Assembly: GCA_963702525.1 (NCBI GenBank)
Contig: CAVPCY010000013.1
Span: 310,001 to 374,000 of the forward strand
Direction of reading: 5' to 3'
DNA length: 64,000 bases
Source: CAVPCY01 sp963702525
Lineage (GTDB): Bacteria; Actinomycetota; Coriobacteriia; Anaerosomatales; PHET01
This document shows, one piece after another, positions 46,593 to 55,371 of the stretch. Under the pieces are notes generated by a model. The model saw only the letters and a list, made by a program, of their open reading frames with translations, had not been told where the DNA came from and searched no databases. A program made the position numbers and the translations under genes. Numbering within the stretch: the first letter of the stretch is position 1; every line of letters begins with the position of its first letter.

Positions 46593-47143
46593 AGGTAGAG
46601 ACCCCCTCCGTACACAGCGGTGTCCTCGACGCCGTACTGCTCGCAAGTGGCGCTCACGCGCCCGTGAGCTTGCGCAGTGTAGGCGCGTACCAGATCCAGA
46701 TCGAGGCTCTTGAGCTTCTGCGTCGCGGCACGACCCGTGTCCTGGTCGGTGATCCGGCCAGCCTCGCGAGCGGTCAGATACGCGGCATCGGCAAGCGACT
46801 CCGCGAGAGGCACCACGGAACGCGGCAGCGGCATGACGTCGAGCTCGTCTTGGAGCAGCTGCGCGCGGCCCTGCACCTCGTGAAGGGCGCGACGCTCAGG
46901 CGAGCCCGGATCCTTGGTGAATGCGGAGGTCTCGGCCTTGCTCGCCGAGCGCAGGCGTTCGACCGTGTCCTCCAGCGCCGTCGCGGCCGCTTCGACCGCC
47001 GCCGCCCTCGCGAGCAGTCGGAGCACGATTCTGCGCTCCAGATACTGCCATCCGAACCAAGCGGCCGCGCCTGCCGCTGCCAGGAGCAGCAGCACGCCCA
47101 CGACGATGACGAGCACTCCCCAGAACGACACCCACGCCTCCAC
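46589..47143 (-). CDS. Membrane protein with a helical cytoplasmic or external domain
   Basis: From GTG 47143 the 184-residue protein begins with one membrane segment (WGVLVIVVGVLLLLAAAGAA). It continues with mostly helical, charged sequence (LLARAAAVEAAATALEDTVE, RALHEVQGRAQLLQDELDVM) likely to form a coiled coil or bundle. I do not recognise the family. The longer frame upstream of 47143 is Cys/Trp/Arg-rich and looks non-coding. It sits 34 bases after paaK and overlaps the SH3 gene. Confidence 0.68.
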   Translation of the reverse strand: MEAWVSFWGVLVIVVGVLLLLAAAGAAAWFGWQYLERRIVLRLLARAAAVEAAATALEDTVERLRSASKAETSAFTKDPGSPERRALHEVQGRAQLLQDELDVMPLPRSVVPLAESLADAAYLTAREAGRITDQDTGRAATQKLKSLDLDLVRAYTAQAHGRVSATCEQYGVEDTAVYGGGLYL

Positions 47144-47177
47144 TCGCGGCGGCCTGCCCGCCACAGTCTCTCGCCGA

Positions 47178-48476
47178 CTACTCGGCCCGCAGGTCCAACA
47201 CGCGCTTGGCCTTGCCGGCGGTTCGCTCGATCGCCCCCGGCTCCACGAGCCGCACGCGGGCTCGCAACCCCAGCACCGACTGCAGCTTGTCGGCCACGGT
47301 GCTTTGGAACGCAACCATATCCGCCATGATATCGGAAAACACCGCCTCCTCGACCTCGATACGGATCTCGAGGTCGTCGAGGTTCTTCTGCCGGTCGACC
47401 ACGACGAGGTAGTGGGGCCGCACTCCCTCGATCTTGAACAGCACGTCCTCGATCTGGCTCGGGAAGACGTTGACGCCGCGAACGATCAGCATGTCGTCGG
47501 TGCGCTGACGGACCTTGTGCATGCGCGCGAGCGTTCTGCCGCACTCACACCGCGACTGATCGAGCACCGTCAGATCACGGGTACGATACCTCAGGACCGG
47601 GAACGCCTCCTTGGTGAGCGTGGTGATGACGAGTTCCCCCTCTTCGCCCGGTGAAAGCGGCTCTCCGGACTCAGGATCGACGATCTCGAGCAGGAAGTGG
47701 TCCTCGGCAACGTGCAGCCCGCACGAACACTCGCACTCGCCAGAAACGCCCGGTCCCATGACCTCTGACAGACCGTAGTTGTCTGTGGCACGTATCTGCA
47801 GCTTCTCCTCTATCTCGGCCTTGAGCTTGTCGGGGCACGGCTCTCCGCCGAACAGGCCCAGGCGCAGCGGCAACGCTGCGAAGTCGACGCCCGCCTCGAT
47901 CCCCTGCTCGGCGAGGTACAGCGCGTAGCTCGGGGTTGAGACGAGAACGGTGGTCCCGAAGTCCTGCATCATCATCAGATGTCGCTCGGTCTGACCCGAA
48001 CCGGCAGGGATGATGGTCGCGCCGATGCGCTCGATGCCGTAGTGCATGCCCCAGCCGCCCGTGAACATCCCATACAGGAACGACATGTCCACCAGGTCGC
48101 CGCGGTGAACGCCGGCCGCTGTCGCCACACGCGCCGTGAGCTCGGTCCACGTGTTGATGTCGCCTCTGGAGTAGCCCACGACGATCGGCTTGCCGGTGGT
48201 ACCGCTCGAGCTGTGCACACGGACCACCTCGTCGAGCGGCAACGCGAACATGCCGAACGGGTACGTGTCGCGCAGAGCGATCTTGTCCGTGAACGGGAGC
48301 CGCGTGACATCGCTCAGACTGCGGATCTCACGAGGCCGTACGCCCAGCTCGTCGAGCCGGTCCCGGTAGTACGACACCCTTTCGTACGCCCACGATACGG
48401 TCATCTGAAGACGCCTGAGCTGCAGTTCATGCAGCGCGGAGCGGTCCATGCATTCGTACTCGGGGTTCCAGATCAC
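47178..48476 (-). CDS. paaK: Phenylacetate-CoA ligase family protein
   Basis: This AMP-forming aryl-CoA ligase has 432 residues from GTG 48476. That start gives the standard opening IWNPEYECMDRSALHELQL and a GTGA overlap with livF; the frame could extend 7 residues further up. The AMP-binding motif HSSSGTTGKP is near residues 88-97. Others are YGLSEVMGPG, YRTRDLTVL and the C-terminal lysine region RTAGKAKRVLDL. Next to iorAB it could act on arylacetates from aromatic amino acids, in either direction. No phenylacetyl-CoA oxygenase genes are present. Confidence 0.9.
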   Translation of the reverse strand: MIWNPEYECMDRSALHELQLRRLQMTVSWAYERVSYYRDRLDELGVRPREIRSLSDVTRLPFTDKIALRDTYPFGMFALPLDEVVRVHSSSGTTGKPIVVGYSRGDINTWTELTARVATAAGVHRGDLVDMSFLYGMFTGGWGMHYGIERIGATIIPAGSGQTERHLMMMQDFGTTVLVSTPSYALYLAEQGIEAGVDFAALPLRLGLFGGEPCPDKLKAEIEEKLQIRATDNYGLSEVMGPGVSGECECSCGLHVAEDHFLLEIVDPESGEPLSPGEEGELVITTLTKEAFPVLRYRTRDLTVLDQSRCECGRTLARMHKVRQRTDDMLIVRGVNVFPSQIEDVLFKIEGVRPHYLVVVDRQKNLDDLEIRIEVEEAVFSDIMADMVAFQSTVADKLQSVLGLRARVRLVEPGAIERTAGKAKRVLDLRAE

Positions 48477-49219
48477 GCGCTCCCCTCCCCACGCCACGAT
48501 CCGAGATAGATCTGCCGAACGTTCTCATCGGCCAGCAGCTCGCTGGCAGTTCCTTCCAAAGCCACCCGTCCGGTACGCATCACATACCCGCGGTCGGCAT
48601 GCTTGAGCGCGAGCTTCGCGTCCTGTTCGACGAGCAGGATCGTCACGCCCTGCTGTCGTAAGACATCCAGCGCCGAGAAGATCTCCGCGATCACCTTCGG
48701 TGCCAGGCCCAACGACGGTTCATCGAGCAGCAGCAATCGTGGTTGCGACATGAGCGCGCGCCCCACCGCAAGCATCTGCTGCTCGCCGCCGGACAGCGTG
48801 TCGGCCTGCTGGCTCGAACGTTCCGCAAGCACCGGGAAGAGGGCGACGACTCGCTCCATGCCCTCTTCTGCCGCCGCACTACGCTTCCGGCCCAGTCCGT
48901 AGGCGCCAAGCTCCAGGTTCTCCCTCACCGACATCGGCCCGAACAGCAGGCGGCCCTCGGGCACCAGTGCCACTCCCTCGCGCACGAGGCGCTCCGGCTT
49001 GCTCCCACCGACCGACCGACCGTCATACATGACGCTGCCCTGAGTCGCCGTCAACAGTCCGACGACCGTCTTGAGCAGCGTCGACTTCCCTGCGCCATTG
49101 GAGCCGATCAAGGCCACGAGCTCGCCTGTCTTCACGACCAGATCCACACCGTGAAGCACCTCGGTGCGCCCGTACCCTGCCCGCACGCCATCGACCTGGA
49201 GAAGAGCCGCCTCACTCAT
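48473..49219 (-). CDS. livF: Branched-chain amino acid ABC transporter ATP-binding protein LivF
   Basis: The 248-residue ATPase has Walker A GSNGAGKSTLLKTVVGL (~38-54), signature LSGGEQQMLAVGRALMSQP, Walker B LLLLDEPSLGLAPKV and the typical LivF start LLQVDGVRAGYGRTEVLHGV. It is one of two ATPases of a HAAT-family importer. It overlaps livG by 8 bases and paaK by 4. Confidence 0.95.
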   Translation of the reverse strand: MSEAALLQVDGVRAGYGRTEVLHGVDLVVKTGELVALIGSNGAGKSTLLKTVVGLLTATQGSVMYDGRSVGGSKPERLVREGVALVPEGRLLFGPMSVRENLELGAYGLGRKRSAAAEEGMERVVALFPVLAERSSQQADTLSGGEQQMLAVGRALMSQPRLLLLDEPSLGLAPKVIAEIFSALDVLRQQGVTILLVEQDAKLALKHADRGYVMRTGRVALEGTASELLADENVRQIYLGSWRGEGSA

Positions 49220-49982
49220 CGGCGTCCTCCTCTCCCAGGTAGGCCGCGATGACGGCGGGATCCTTCTGGATCATGCGCGGTGGGCCCTCGGCGATCTTGC
49301 GGCCCCGATCGATGACGACGATCTCGTCCGAGACCTCCATGACGAGCCCCATATCGTGCTCGACCACGAGCACCGTGATGCCGCTGTCGCGCACCCGATA
49401 CAGCGTGTTGACGAGCTCTTGGGTCTCGGTCGCGTTCAACCCGGCCGCGGGCTCGTCGAGCAGCAGCATCTTGGGCTGTGTCGCCAAGGCGCGGGCGATC
49501 TCAACAAGGCGGCGTATGCCTGCAGGGAGGTCCGCCGCGGGCGTGTGAGCCCACTCCTCGATGCCGATCAGGCGCAACAGCCTGGCCGCCTCTTCTGCCG
49601 TCGTGCGGTCCTGCGCCACCTCCCACGGCAGCCTCAGTGCACTCGCCACGAATCCTCGGCGCTGCCTGGCCTGCGCGCCGACCATGACGTTCTCGAGCGC
49701 GGTCATCGCGTCGAACAGCTGCGTGTTTTGGAAGGTGCGCGCCAGACCCCCCTTCACCACGTCTCGGGGCCGTGCACCCACCGTCTCGGTACCGTCGAAG
49801 GTGACCGACCCCTCGTCTGGCCGGTCGAAGCCGGTCAGCGCGTTGAAGAGCGTCGACTTGCCCGCCCCGTTCGGGCCGATCAGTGCCTTGATCGTGCCTT
49901 GGTGTACGTCGAAGGAAACGCCGTCGACTGCAACCAGGCCACCGAAGCGCTTCGTCACTTCGCGTACCGAGAGAAGCGTCAC
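49212..49982 (-). CDS. livG: Branched-chain amino acid ABC transporter ATP-binding protein LivG
   Basis: The 256-residue ATPase has Walker A GPNGAGKSTLFNALTGF, the LivG hallmark LARTFQNTQLFDAMTALENV, signature LPAGIRRLVEIARALATQP (a variant in which the usual SGG is PAG) and Walker B LLLDEPAAGLNATET. It overlaps livM by GTGA. Confidence 0.95.
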   Translation of the reverse strand: MTLLSVREVTKRFGGLVAVDGVSFDVHQGTIKALIGPNGAGKSTLFNALTGFDRPDEGSVTFDGTETVGARPRDVVKGGLARTFQNTQLFDAMTALENVMVGAQARQRRGFVASALRLPWEVAQDRTTAEEAARLLRLIGIEEWAHTPAADLPAGIRRLVEIARALATQPKMLLLDEPAAGLNATETQELVNTLYRVRDSGITVLVVEHDMGLVMEVSDEIVVIDRGRKIAEGPPRMIQKDPAVIAAYLGEEDADE

Positions 49983-50959
49983 CTACCCTCGCCTCCCCTG
50001 CTGCCCCGCCGAAACAGTCCGGCGATCCCGCCGGGTGCGAAGAGCACGACGATGACGATGGCCAGACCGTAGATGTCGGCTTGGTACTCCTGGAGCAGCT
50101 GCGCCGTCTCCCGAGAGAGCCCGGGTATGAGCGCGTCCATGTACTGGATGAGCGTGAGCGCCGCGGCGGCGGCGAGCGGACCCGCTAGAGACCCTGACCC
50201 GCCGATGACGGCCATGGCGAGAAACGTCACCGAAGCCGAGACGGTGAACACGCTCGGCGACACGAATCCCACGACTCCGGCGTACAGGGCACCCGAAAGA
50301 CCTGCGAGCGCGGCGCTCATGACGAACGCCCGCACCTTCACGCCGACGATGTCCACTCCGCTGGCCGTCGCTCCCAGCTCGCTGCCGTGAATGGCGCGCA
50401 TCGCTCGGCCGGGCCGCAGCGAGGTCAGGTTCGTCGCAAGCAGCAGCGCGACGCCGACCACGCCCCACACCAGCCAGTACAGCTGCGCCGGCTCGCGTAG
50501 CTCGAACCCGCCCACCGACGGGAACGGGATACCCGTGAACCCGTTGACGCCGCCGGTTAGAGGCTCCGCCTCGACGAACGCGAGCGTCATCAACTCCCCG
50601 AATCCCAGTGTCGCCATCGCCAGATAGTGCCCCTTGAGCCTGAGACTCGGAAGGGCGAGTAACAGTCCCCCGAGCGCTGCGACAGCCCCGGCTGCGACGA
50701 ACGCCACGGGCCACGGGAGGTCGAGCCGGGCCGTGAGGTATGCAGCGGTGTACGCGCCGAGCCCTACGAAGCCCGCGTGCCCCAGCGAGACCTGTCCCGC
50801 GAACCCGAAGAGCAGCGCGAGACCCGTCACGACGAGCGCGTTGAGGCCGACGAAGGTCAGTACCTTGATCACGAACCGGTCGGTCACCAGCAGCGGACCG
50901 GCCGCCACCGCAACCACAGCAGCCCACACCAGCGCCGTCTTGAGCGAAGGCCTGCCCAT
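49979..50959 (-). CDS. livM: Branched-chain amino acid ABC transporter permease LivM
   Basis: This is a 326-residue permease with about 8-10 hydrophobic segments. FGFAGQVSLGHAGFVGLGAY is the characteristic LivM motif, and MAVIGGSGSLAGPLAAA is the conserved cytoplasmic loop that contacts the ATPase. It overlaps livH by one base (TGATG) and livG by 4. Confidence 0.94.
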   Translation of the reverse strand: MGRPSLKTALVWAAVVAVAAGPLLVTDRFVIKVLTFVGLNALVVTGLALLFGFAGQVSLGHAGFVGLGAYTAAYLTARLDLPWPVAFVAAGAVAALGGLLLALPSLRLKGHYLAMATLGFGELMTLAFVEAEPLTGGVNGFTGIPFPSVGGFELREPAQLYWLVWGVVGVALLLATNLTSLRPGRAMRAIHGSELGATASGVDIVGVKVRAFVMSAALAGLSGALYAGVVGFVSPSVFTVSASVTFLAMAVIGGSGSLAGPLAAAAALTLIQYMDALIPGLSRETAQLLQEYQADIYGLAIVIVVLFAPGGIAGLFRRGSRGGEGR

Positions 50960-51840
50960 CAGACCTTCTCCCGCTTCGAGCCGCCAAGCAGACCCTGTGG
51001 CCTGATGAAGAGCACCCCGAGCAGAACGACGAGCGCGACCGCGTCTTTGTACAGCGGGTTCAGGTACCCAGCCGTCATGCTTTCCAGCAAGCCGAGAATC
51101 AGGCCGCCGCCGACCGCTGCGACGGGATTGCCCAAACCACCCAGAATCGCGGCCGCAAAGCCCTTCACGCCGATACCCGCGCCAACATCGAAAGCCGTCT
51201 GCGTCAGCGGAGCGACCGCGAGTCCCGCGAGCGCACCAAGACCCGCGGCCAGCGCGAACGAGGCGGTCACCATCCCGCTCGCGTCGATTCCCACCAGCCG
51301 GGCGGCGTCTCGGCGTATCGCGGTCGCCCTCATCGCCTTACCGAAAGCAGTGCGTCGGTACACGACGGCCAGCACGGCCACAGCCACGGCCGTGAGCACC
51401 CACACCCAGAGAGTCTGCCGCTCGACTGCCGCGCCCAGGAACTTGAGCGACGACCCTTCGGTGAAGGGTGCAAGCGGAAGCTCGTCGGGCCCGAAGACGT
51501 GCAGCGCCAGCTGGCGTAGAACCACCGACCCGCCGATGGTGACCATGATGATCCGAAGAGGGTCGCCGTCGGATATCGGCTTGACCGCGAGCAACTCGAA
51601 CAACGCCCCGATGGCGGCAGCACCAAGGATCGCGAGAACGGCCGCCAGGGAAACGGGTAGTCCCAAGGACGTGAACCAGACGCCCAGCATGCCTCCGAGC
51701 ATGTAGAACTCACCCTGCGCGAAGTTGATGGCACCCGTGCTCGCATACACGATGGTGAACCCAAGCGCGACGAGCGCGTAGATCGCCCCGCTCTTCAGGC
51801 CCGCTATGACGAATTGCAGCAGTTCAGACAAGGGCTGCAC
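50959..51840 (-). CDS. livH: Branched-chain amino acid ABC transporter permease LivH
   Basis: The 293-residue permease has the LivH opening LKSGAIYALVALGFTIVYAS, TGAINFAQGEFYMLGGMLGV and the ATPase-contact loop GFAAAILGGLGNPVAAVGGG. GTG 51840 is taken as the start. It lies 32 bases after livK copy 1. Permease and ATPase genes are intact while both binding-protein genes carry shifts. Confidence 0.94.
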   Translation of the reverse strand: MQPLSELLQFVIAGLKSGAIYALVALGFTIVYASTGAINFAQGEFYMLGGMLGVWFTSLGLPVSLAAVLAILGAAAIGALFELLAVKPISDGDPLRIIMVTIGGSVVLRQLALHVFGPDELPLAPFTEGSSLKFLGAAVERQTLWVWVLTAVAVAVLAVVYRRTAFGKAMRATAIRRDAARLVGIDASGMVTASFALAAGLGALAGLAVAPLTQTAFDVGAGIGVKGFAAAILGGLGNPVAAVGGGLILGLLESMTAGYLNPLYKDAVALVVLLGVLFIRPQGLLGGSKREKV

Positions 51841-51872
51841 CTAGCCCGCTGCAGCGCCGTGAGGACGCATCG

Positions 51873-53053
51873 CTACTCGGCCGAGACCCATGCGCCGTCC
51901 TTGAAGCGGTACAGAGCGAGGTCCTCAACTCCCAGACCGTTGTGATCGGTGGGCGAGAACGTGAAGTTGCCACCGAATCCCACCAGTCCGTCTGTCTGCT
52001 CGATCGCGTCGCGCAGCGCGGCACCATCCGCACCTGCGCCGGCTCGCTTGAGCCCGTCGGCGGCGATCGCCAGAGCATCGTAGGCGTGTCCTGCAAAGAT
52101 GTCCGGGTCCTCACCGTAGGCTGCCTTGTAACGCTCGGCAAAGTCGGCGACCACCTTGAAGCCCTCGCTGCCCTCACCCCAGTTCGCGGGAATCAGGCTC
52201 TTGCCCGTACCGAACGTGAAGCCGTCCGACGCATCGCCCGCCCCTTCGGCGAACTCCAGACGCGCTTGGCCCGACCCGCCGTACATGCGGCAAAGCGATG
52301 CCGAGATCGCGCGCGCTTTTCACGGCTGTCGCGGCCTCCTTGCCTGCGGTCCAGAGCAGCACCGCACCCGCGTCCGTTCCCTTGATCTTGGTGAGCTGCG
52401 CGCTCACATCGGTGTCACCGGGGTTGAACGTCTCGCTAGACACGATCTCCAGCCCGGCCTTGGGCGCCTCGGCCTGGATGACGGCCAGCCCGTCTTTGCC
52501 GTATCCGCCCGTGTCGCTGAGCACGGCGATCTTGGTGATGCCCGCGTTCTTGATCGCGTCGAGCACGAACGGAACGACGATCGTGTTCGACCAAGGTGTC
52601 TGGAAGACCAGCGGGTCGAACTCGGACGTGATCACCGTGCCGCCGGCCATCGATATCTGCGGCACGCCTGCCCGCTGGACGTCACCTCGGATGGCCATCG
52701 AGGGGCCCGTGCCCGTGGCGCCCAGGATCGCGGCGACGCGGTCTTGCTCGATGAGCTTGGCGGCCGCAGCGACCGCCTTCGCCTCGTCGGTGGCATCGTC
52801 CTCGATGATGATCTCGATCTTGCGACCGTCGATGCCACCCGCATCGTTGATCCGCGCCGCCTCGAGCTCGAGCGCGTTCTTCTCGGACTCTCCCAGGGCC
52901 GCGTACGTCCCCGTGAGAGAGAGGATGGCTCCAAGCTTGATCGGCTCGGACGTGTTGTCTTCGGCTGGCCTGCTTCCCCGAACCACAACCGGCCATACCA
53001 GTGACGAGCAGCCCTACGACAACCAGCGCGACCACCCTGCGCGCAGCACTCAT
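51873..53053 (-). CDS. LivK-like amino-acid-binding lipoprotein, copy 1, with two frameshifts
   Basis: ATG 53053 (after AAAGGAG) opens a lipoprotein signal, AARRVVALVVVGLLVTGMAGC, with lipobox GMAGC. A +1 shift near 52972 follows. The body has IKLGAILSLTGTYAALGESE, ISMAGGTVIT, ETFNPGDTDVSAQLTKIKG and, after a second +1 shift near 52288, GGSGQARLEFAEGAGDASDG and SPTDHNGLGVEDL. The repaired product is about 392 residues, a periplasmic-binding-protein fold type I receptor. It is very similar to copy 2 just upstream, so the two are tandem duplicates. Confidence 0.9.
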
Positions 53054-53121
53054 CGCCCAGCTCCTTTCGCGCGCCTCCCTGGGCGCGCCGAAGCACGCCC
53101 AGGGAGTCTGGACACGGGCAC

Positions 53122-54322
53122 CTACTGTACGAGTTGCCACTCGCCGTTCTTGATCTCGTACATGACGAGATCTTGCTTGGGTCAGTCCGTTGTGGTCGGT
53201 GGGCGAGAGATTGAACGTGCCGCCGATTCCGGTGAAGCCGGTGGTCTTCTCGATCTCGTCGCGAATCGCAGCTGACGTGAGGTCGCCCTGTACGCGCTTG
53301 GCCGCCTCGGAGATCAGGTACAGAGCGTCGTAGGCGTGGCCCGCGAACGTGCTGGGCGAGTCGCCGTACGCGGTCTTGTAGCGATCGATGAAGTCGGTGG
53401 CCACCTTGAAGCCTTCGGTGCCCTCACCGTACGCCTCGGGCAGGAGCACCTTGCCCGCCGCGAACTTGAAGCCCTCCGCAGCGTCTCCAGCACCGTCGAT
53501 GAACTCCTGGCGAGCGTTTCCGTGGCTACCGTAGACCGGCATGGTGAGTCCGAGCTCCTTGGCGTTCTTGACGACGGTGACCGCATCCTTGCCTGCGCTC
53601 CAGATGACCAGCGCCTGAGCGTCCGACCCCTTGATGTTGGTCAGCTGAGCGGTCATGTCGGTGTCGCCCGGGTTGAACGTCTGGGTGCTCACGATCTCGA
53701 CACCGGCGGCCTTGGCCGCCTCGGCGAACACGGCCTGACCATCCTTGCCGAATCCGCCGGTATCGGCGATGAAGCCGACCTTGGTGATGCCCGCCTTCTT
53801 CATGGCATCGATCTCGAACGGCGCAACGATGGTGTTCGACCAGGGCGTGGCGAAGACGAGCTTGTCGACCGGGTTGGTGATCACCGTACCCCCGGCCATG
53901 GAGACCTGCGGGATGCCGGCCCGCGCTACCACGTCGCGCATGGCCATCGTGCCTCCGGTGCCACTCGCGCCGATGATGGCGACAACGCCGTCTTGGTCAA
54001 CCAACTTGCTTGCAGCTGCGTTGGCCTTGGCATCGTCCGTGGCGTCATCCTCGATGATGAGCTCGATCGGGCGACCGTTGACGCCACCGGCGTCGTTGAT
54101 GCGCTTGGCTTCCATCTCAAGCGCGTTCTTCTCGGGCTGGCCGAGTCCGGCGTTGTTGCCGGTGAGCGAGAGCACGACGCCGATCTTGATAGGCTCTGCC
54201 GAGGCGCCCTCGGCGGGTTTCTCGGGCGCGCTCGACGCGCACCCCACGAGCGTCACCGCTAGTGCTGCGGCCAAGGCCGCCTCCAGCACGGCGAACGCCA
54301 ACCTCAGTACTCTTCCTCGCAT
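53122..54322 (-). CDS. LivK-like amino-acid-binding lipoprotein, copy 2, with one frameshift
   Basis: From ATG 54322 (after GGGAGG) the protein has a lipoprotein signal ending LVGC and a body IKIGVVLSLTGNNAGLGQPE, VSMAGGTVITNPVDKLVF, TQTFNPGDTDMTAQLTNIKG and MPVYGSHGNARQEFIDGAGD. A +1 shift near 53183 is repaired to LTKQDLVMYEIKNGEWQLVQ, stop at 53122. The length is about 399 residues. Differences from copy 1 in the GGSGQARLEF/GSHGNARQEF region suggest different ligand ranges. Confidence 0.92.
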
Positions 54323-54367
54323 CCCCTTACCTCCCTGTCGATTCGTCTCCCGCGAATCCCGACGGCT

Positions 54368-54784
54368 CTAGATCCGCGCGATCTCCTCCTGCGATACGAG
54401 CACGACCGGCTGTCCCTCGAGCAAGGCGACTGCGCGGTCGATGTCGGCAACGTTGATGACCACGTAGGTCGAGATCAGACTGTAGACGTACTCGATGTTG
54501 ACTCCCGCGTCCGAGACGGCCTTGAGCACCCCGGCCAAACCACCCGGGCGATCCGGCAACTGGACGCAGACCACATCGGACTCCTTGACGGTGAAGCCAC
54601 CCGCGTGTAGTACTTCGAGCCCCTTGTCCGGGTCGTCCACGATGAGCCGGACTATGCCGTAGTCCGCTGTGTCCGACACGGAGAAGCCCCGGATGTTCAC
54701 GCCGGCCGAGCCCAGCTGGTCGGTGATCTCGCTCACGCGACCCGCCTTGTTCTCGATGAAGACGCTCAACTGCCTTACGTTCAC
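54368..54784 (-). CDS. Protein with two ACT domains
   Basis: From GTG 54784 (overlapping the iorB stop as GTGA) the ~138-residue protein is two ACT domains. The first starts RQLSVFIENKAGRVSEITDQ and the second starts VVCVQLPDRPGGLAGVLKAV. ACT pairs without a catalytic domain usually sense amino acids. Co-location with iorAB and the LIV importer suggests it monitors a branched-chain or aromatic amino acid. It is intact. Confidence 0.9.
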   Translation of the reverse strand: MNVRQLSVFIENKAGRVSEITDQLGSAGVNIRGFSVSDTADYGIVRLIVDDPDKGLEVLHAGGFTVKESDVVCVQLPDRPGGLAGVLKAVSDAGVNIEYVYSLISTYVVINVADIDRAVALLEGQPVVLVSQEEIARI

Positions 54785-55371
54785 AGTGCGCACTCCCCCT
54801 TCTGACACGCACCACGGCCGAGTGTGAATGCCTCAAGGTTGGCCTCGACCGTCTTGGGCGGAACCCGGCTCGCTATGACGTCACACCACTGGCTCTCGTC
54901 GAACTCGAGCCCCCACGACAAGGCGCCCATCAGCACTACGTTGGCCGACTTGGGGCTGCCGGCCTGGCAGGCAAGCACGTCCGCTTCGATGAAGATGGCA
55001 CCCTCTTCCTCCAAGATCGCCTGGAGCCCGTGCACCTGCGCCACGTCCCCCGTGAGCACGGGCAGCGGCTGGATCGCACGAGGGTTGACCAGCAAACGGC
55101 CCTCGGGTTTGACCCAGTGGATCCGGCGGGCAGCCTCGATCAACTCGAAAGCGACCAGATGGTCGACCATCCCGGGATCCGAGACCGGAGAGAGAACCTC
55201 GTCGCCGAAGCGAACCACGGTGTCCACGCTGCCGCCCCTCTGCGCCATGCCATGGACCTCGGAGAGCTTGACATCCAGCCCGGCCGCGGCTGCCACCTTG
55301 GCCAGCAGGTCGGCAGCGAGAATCGTCCCCTGGCCGCCCACGCCGCACAGCATGACGGTCGTGACGGCCAT
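54781..55371 (-). CDS. iorB: Indolepyruvate:ferredoxin oxidoreductase, beta subunit
   Basis: This 196-residue protein has the POR gamma-type domain: VMLCGVGGQGTILAADLLAK, EVHGMAQRGGSVDTVVRFG and ANVVLMGALSW. With IorA it oxidatively decarboxylates aryl pyruvates to aryl-acetyl-CoA, passing electrons to ferredoxin. It abuts iorA and is intact. Confidence 0.94.
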   Translation of the reverse strand: MAVTTVMLCGVGGQGTILAADLLAKVAAAAGLDVKLSEVHGMAQRGGSVDTVVRFGDEVLSPVSDPGMVDHLVAFELIEAARRIHWVKPEGRLLVNPRAIQPLPVLTGDVAQVHGLQAILEEEGAIFIEADVLACQAGSPKSANVVLMGALSWGLEFDESQWCDVIASRVPPKTVEANLEAFTLGRGACQKGECAL

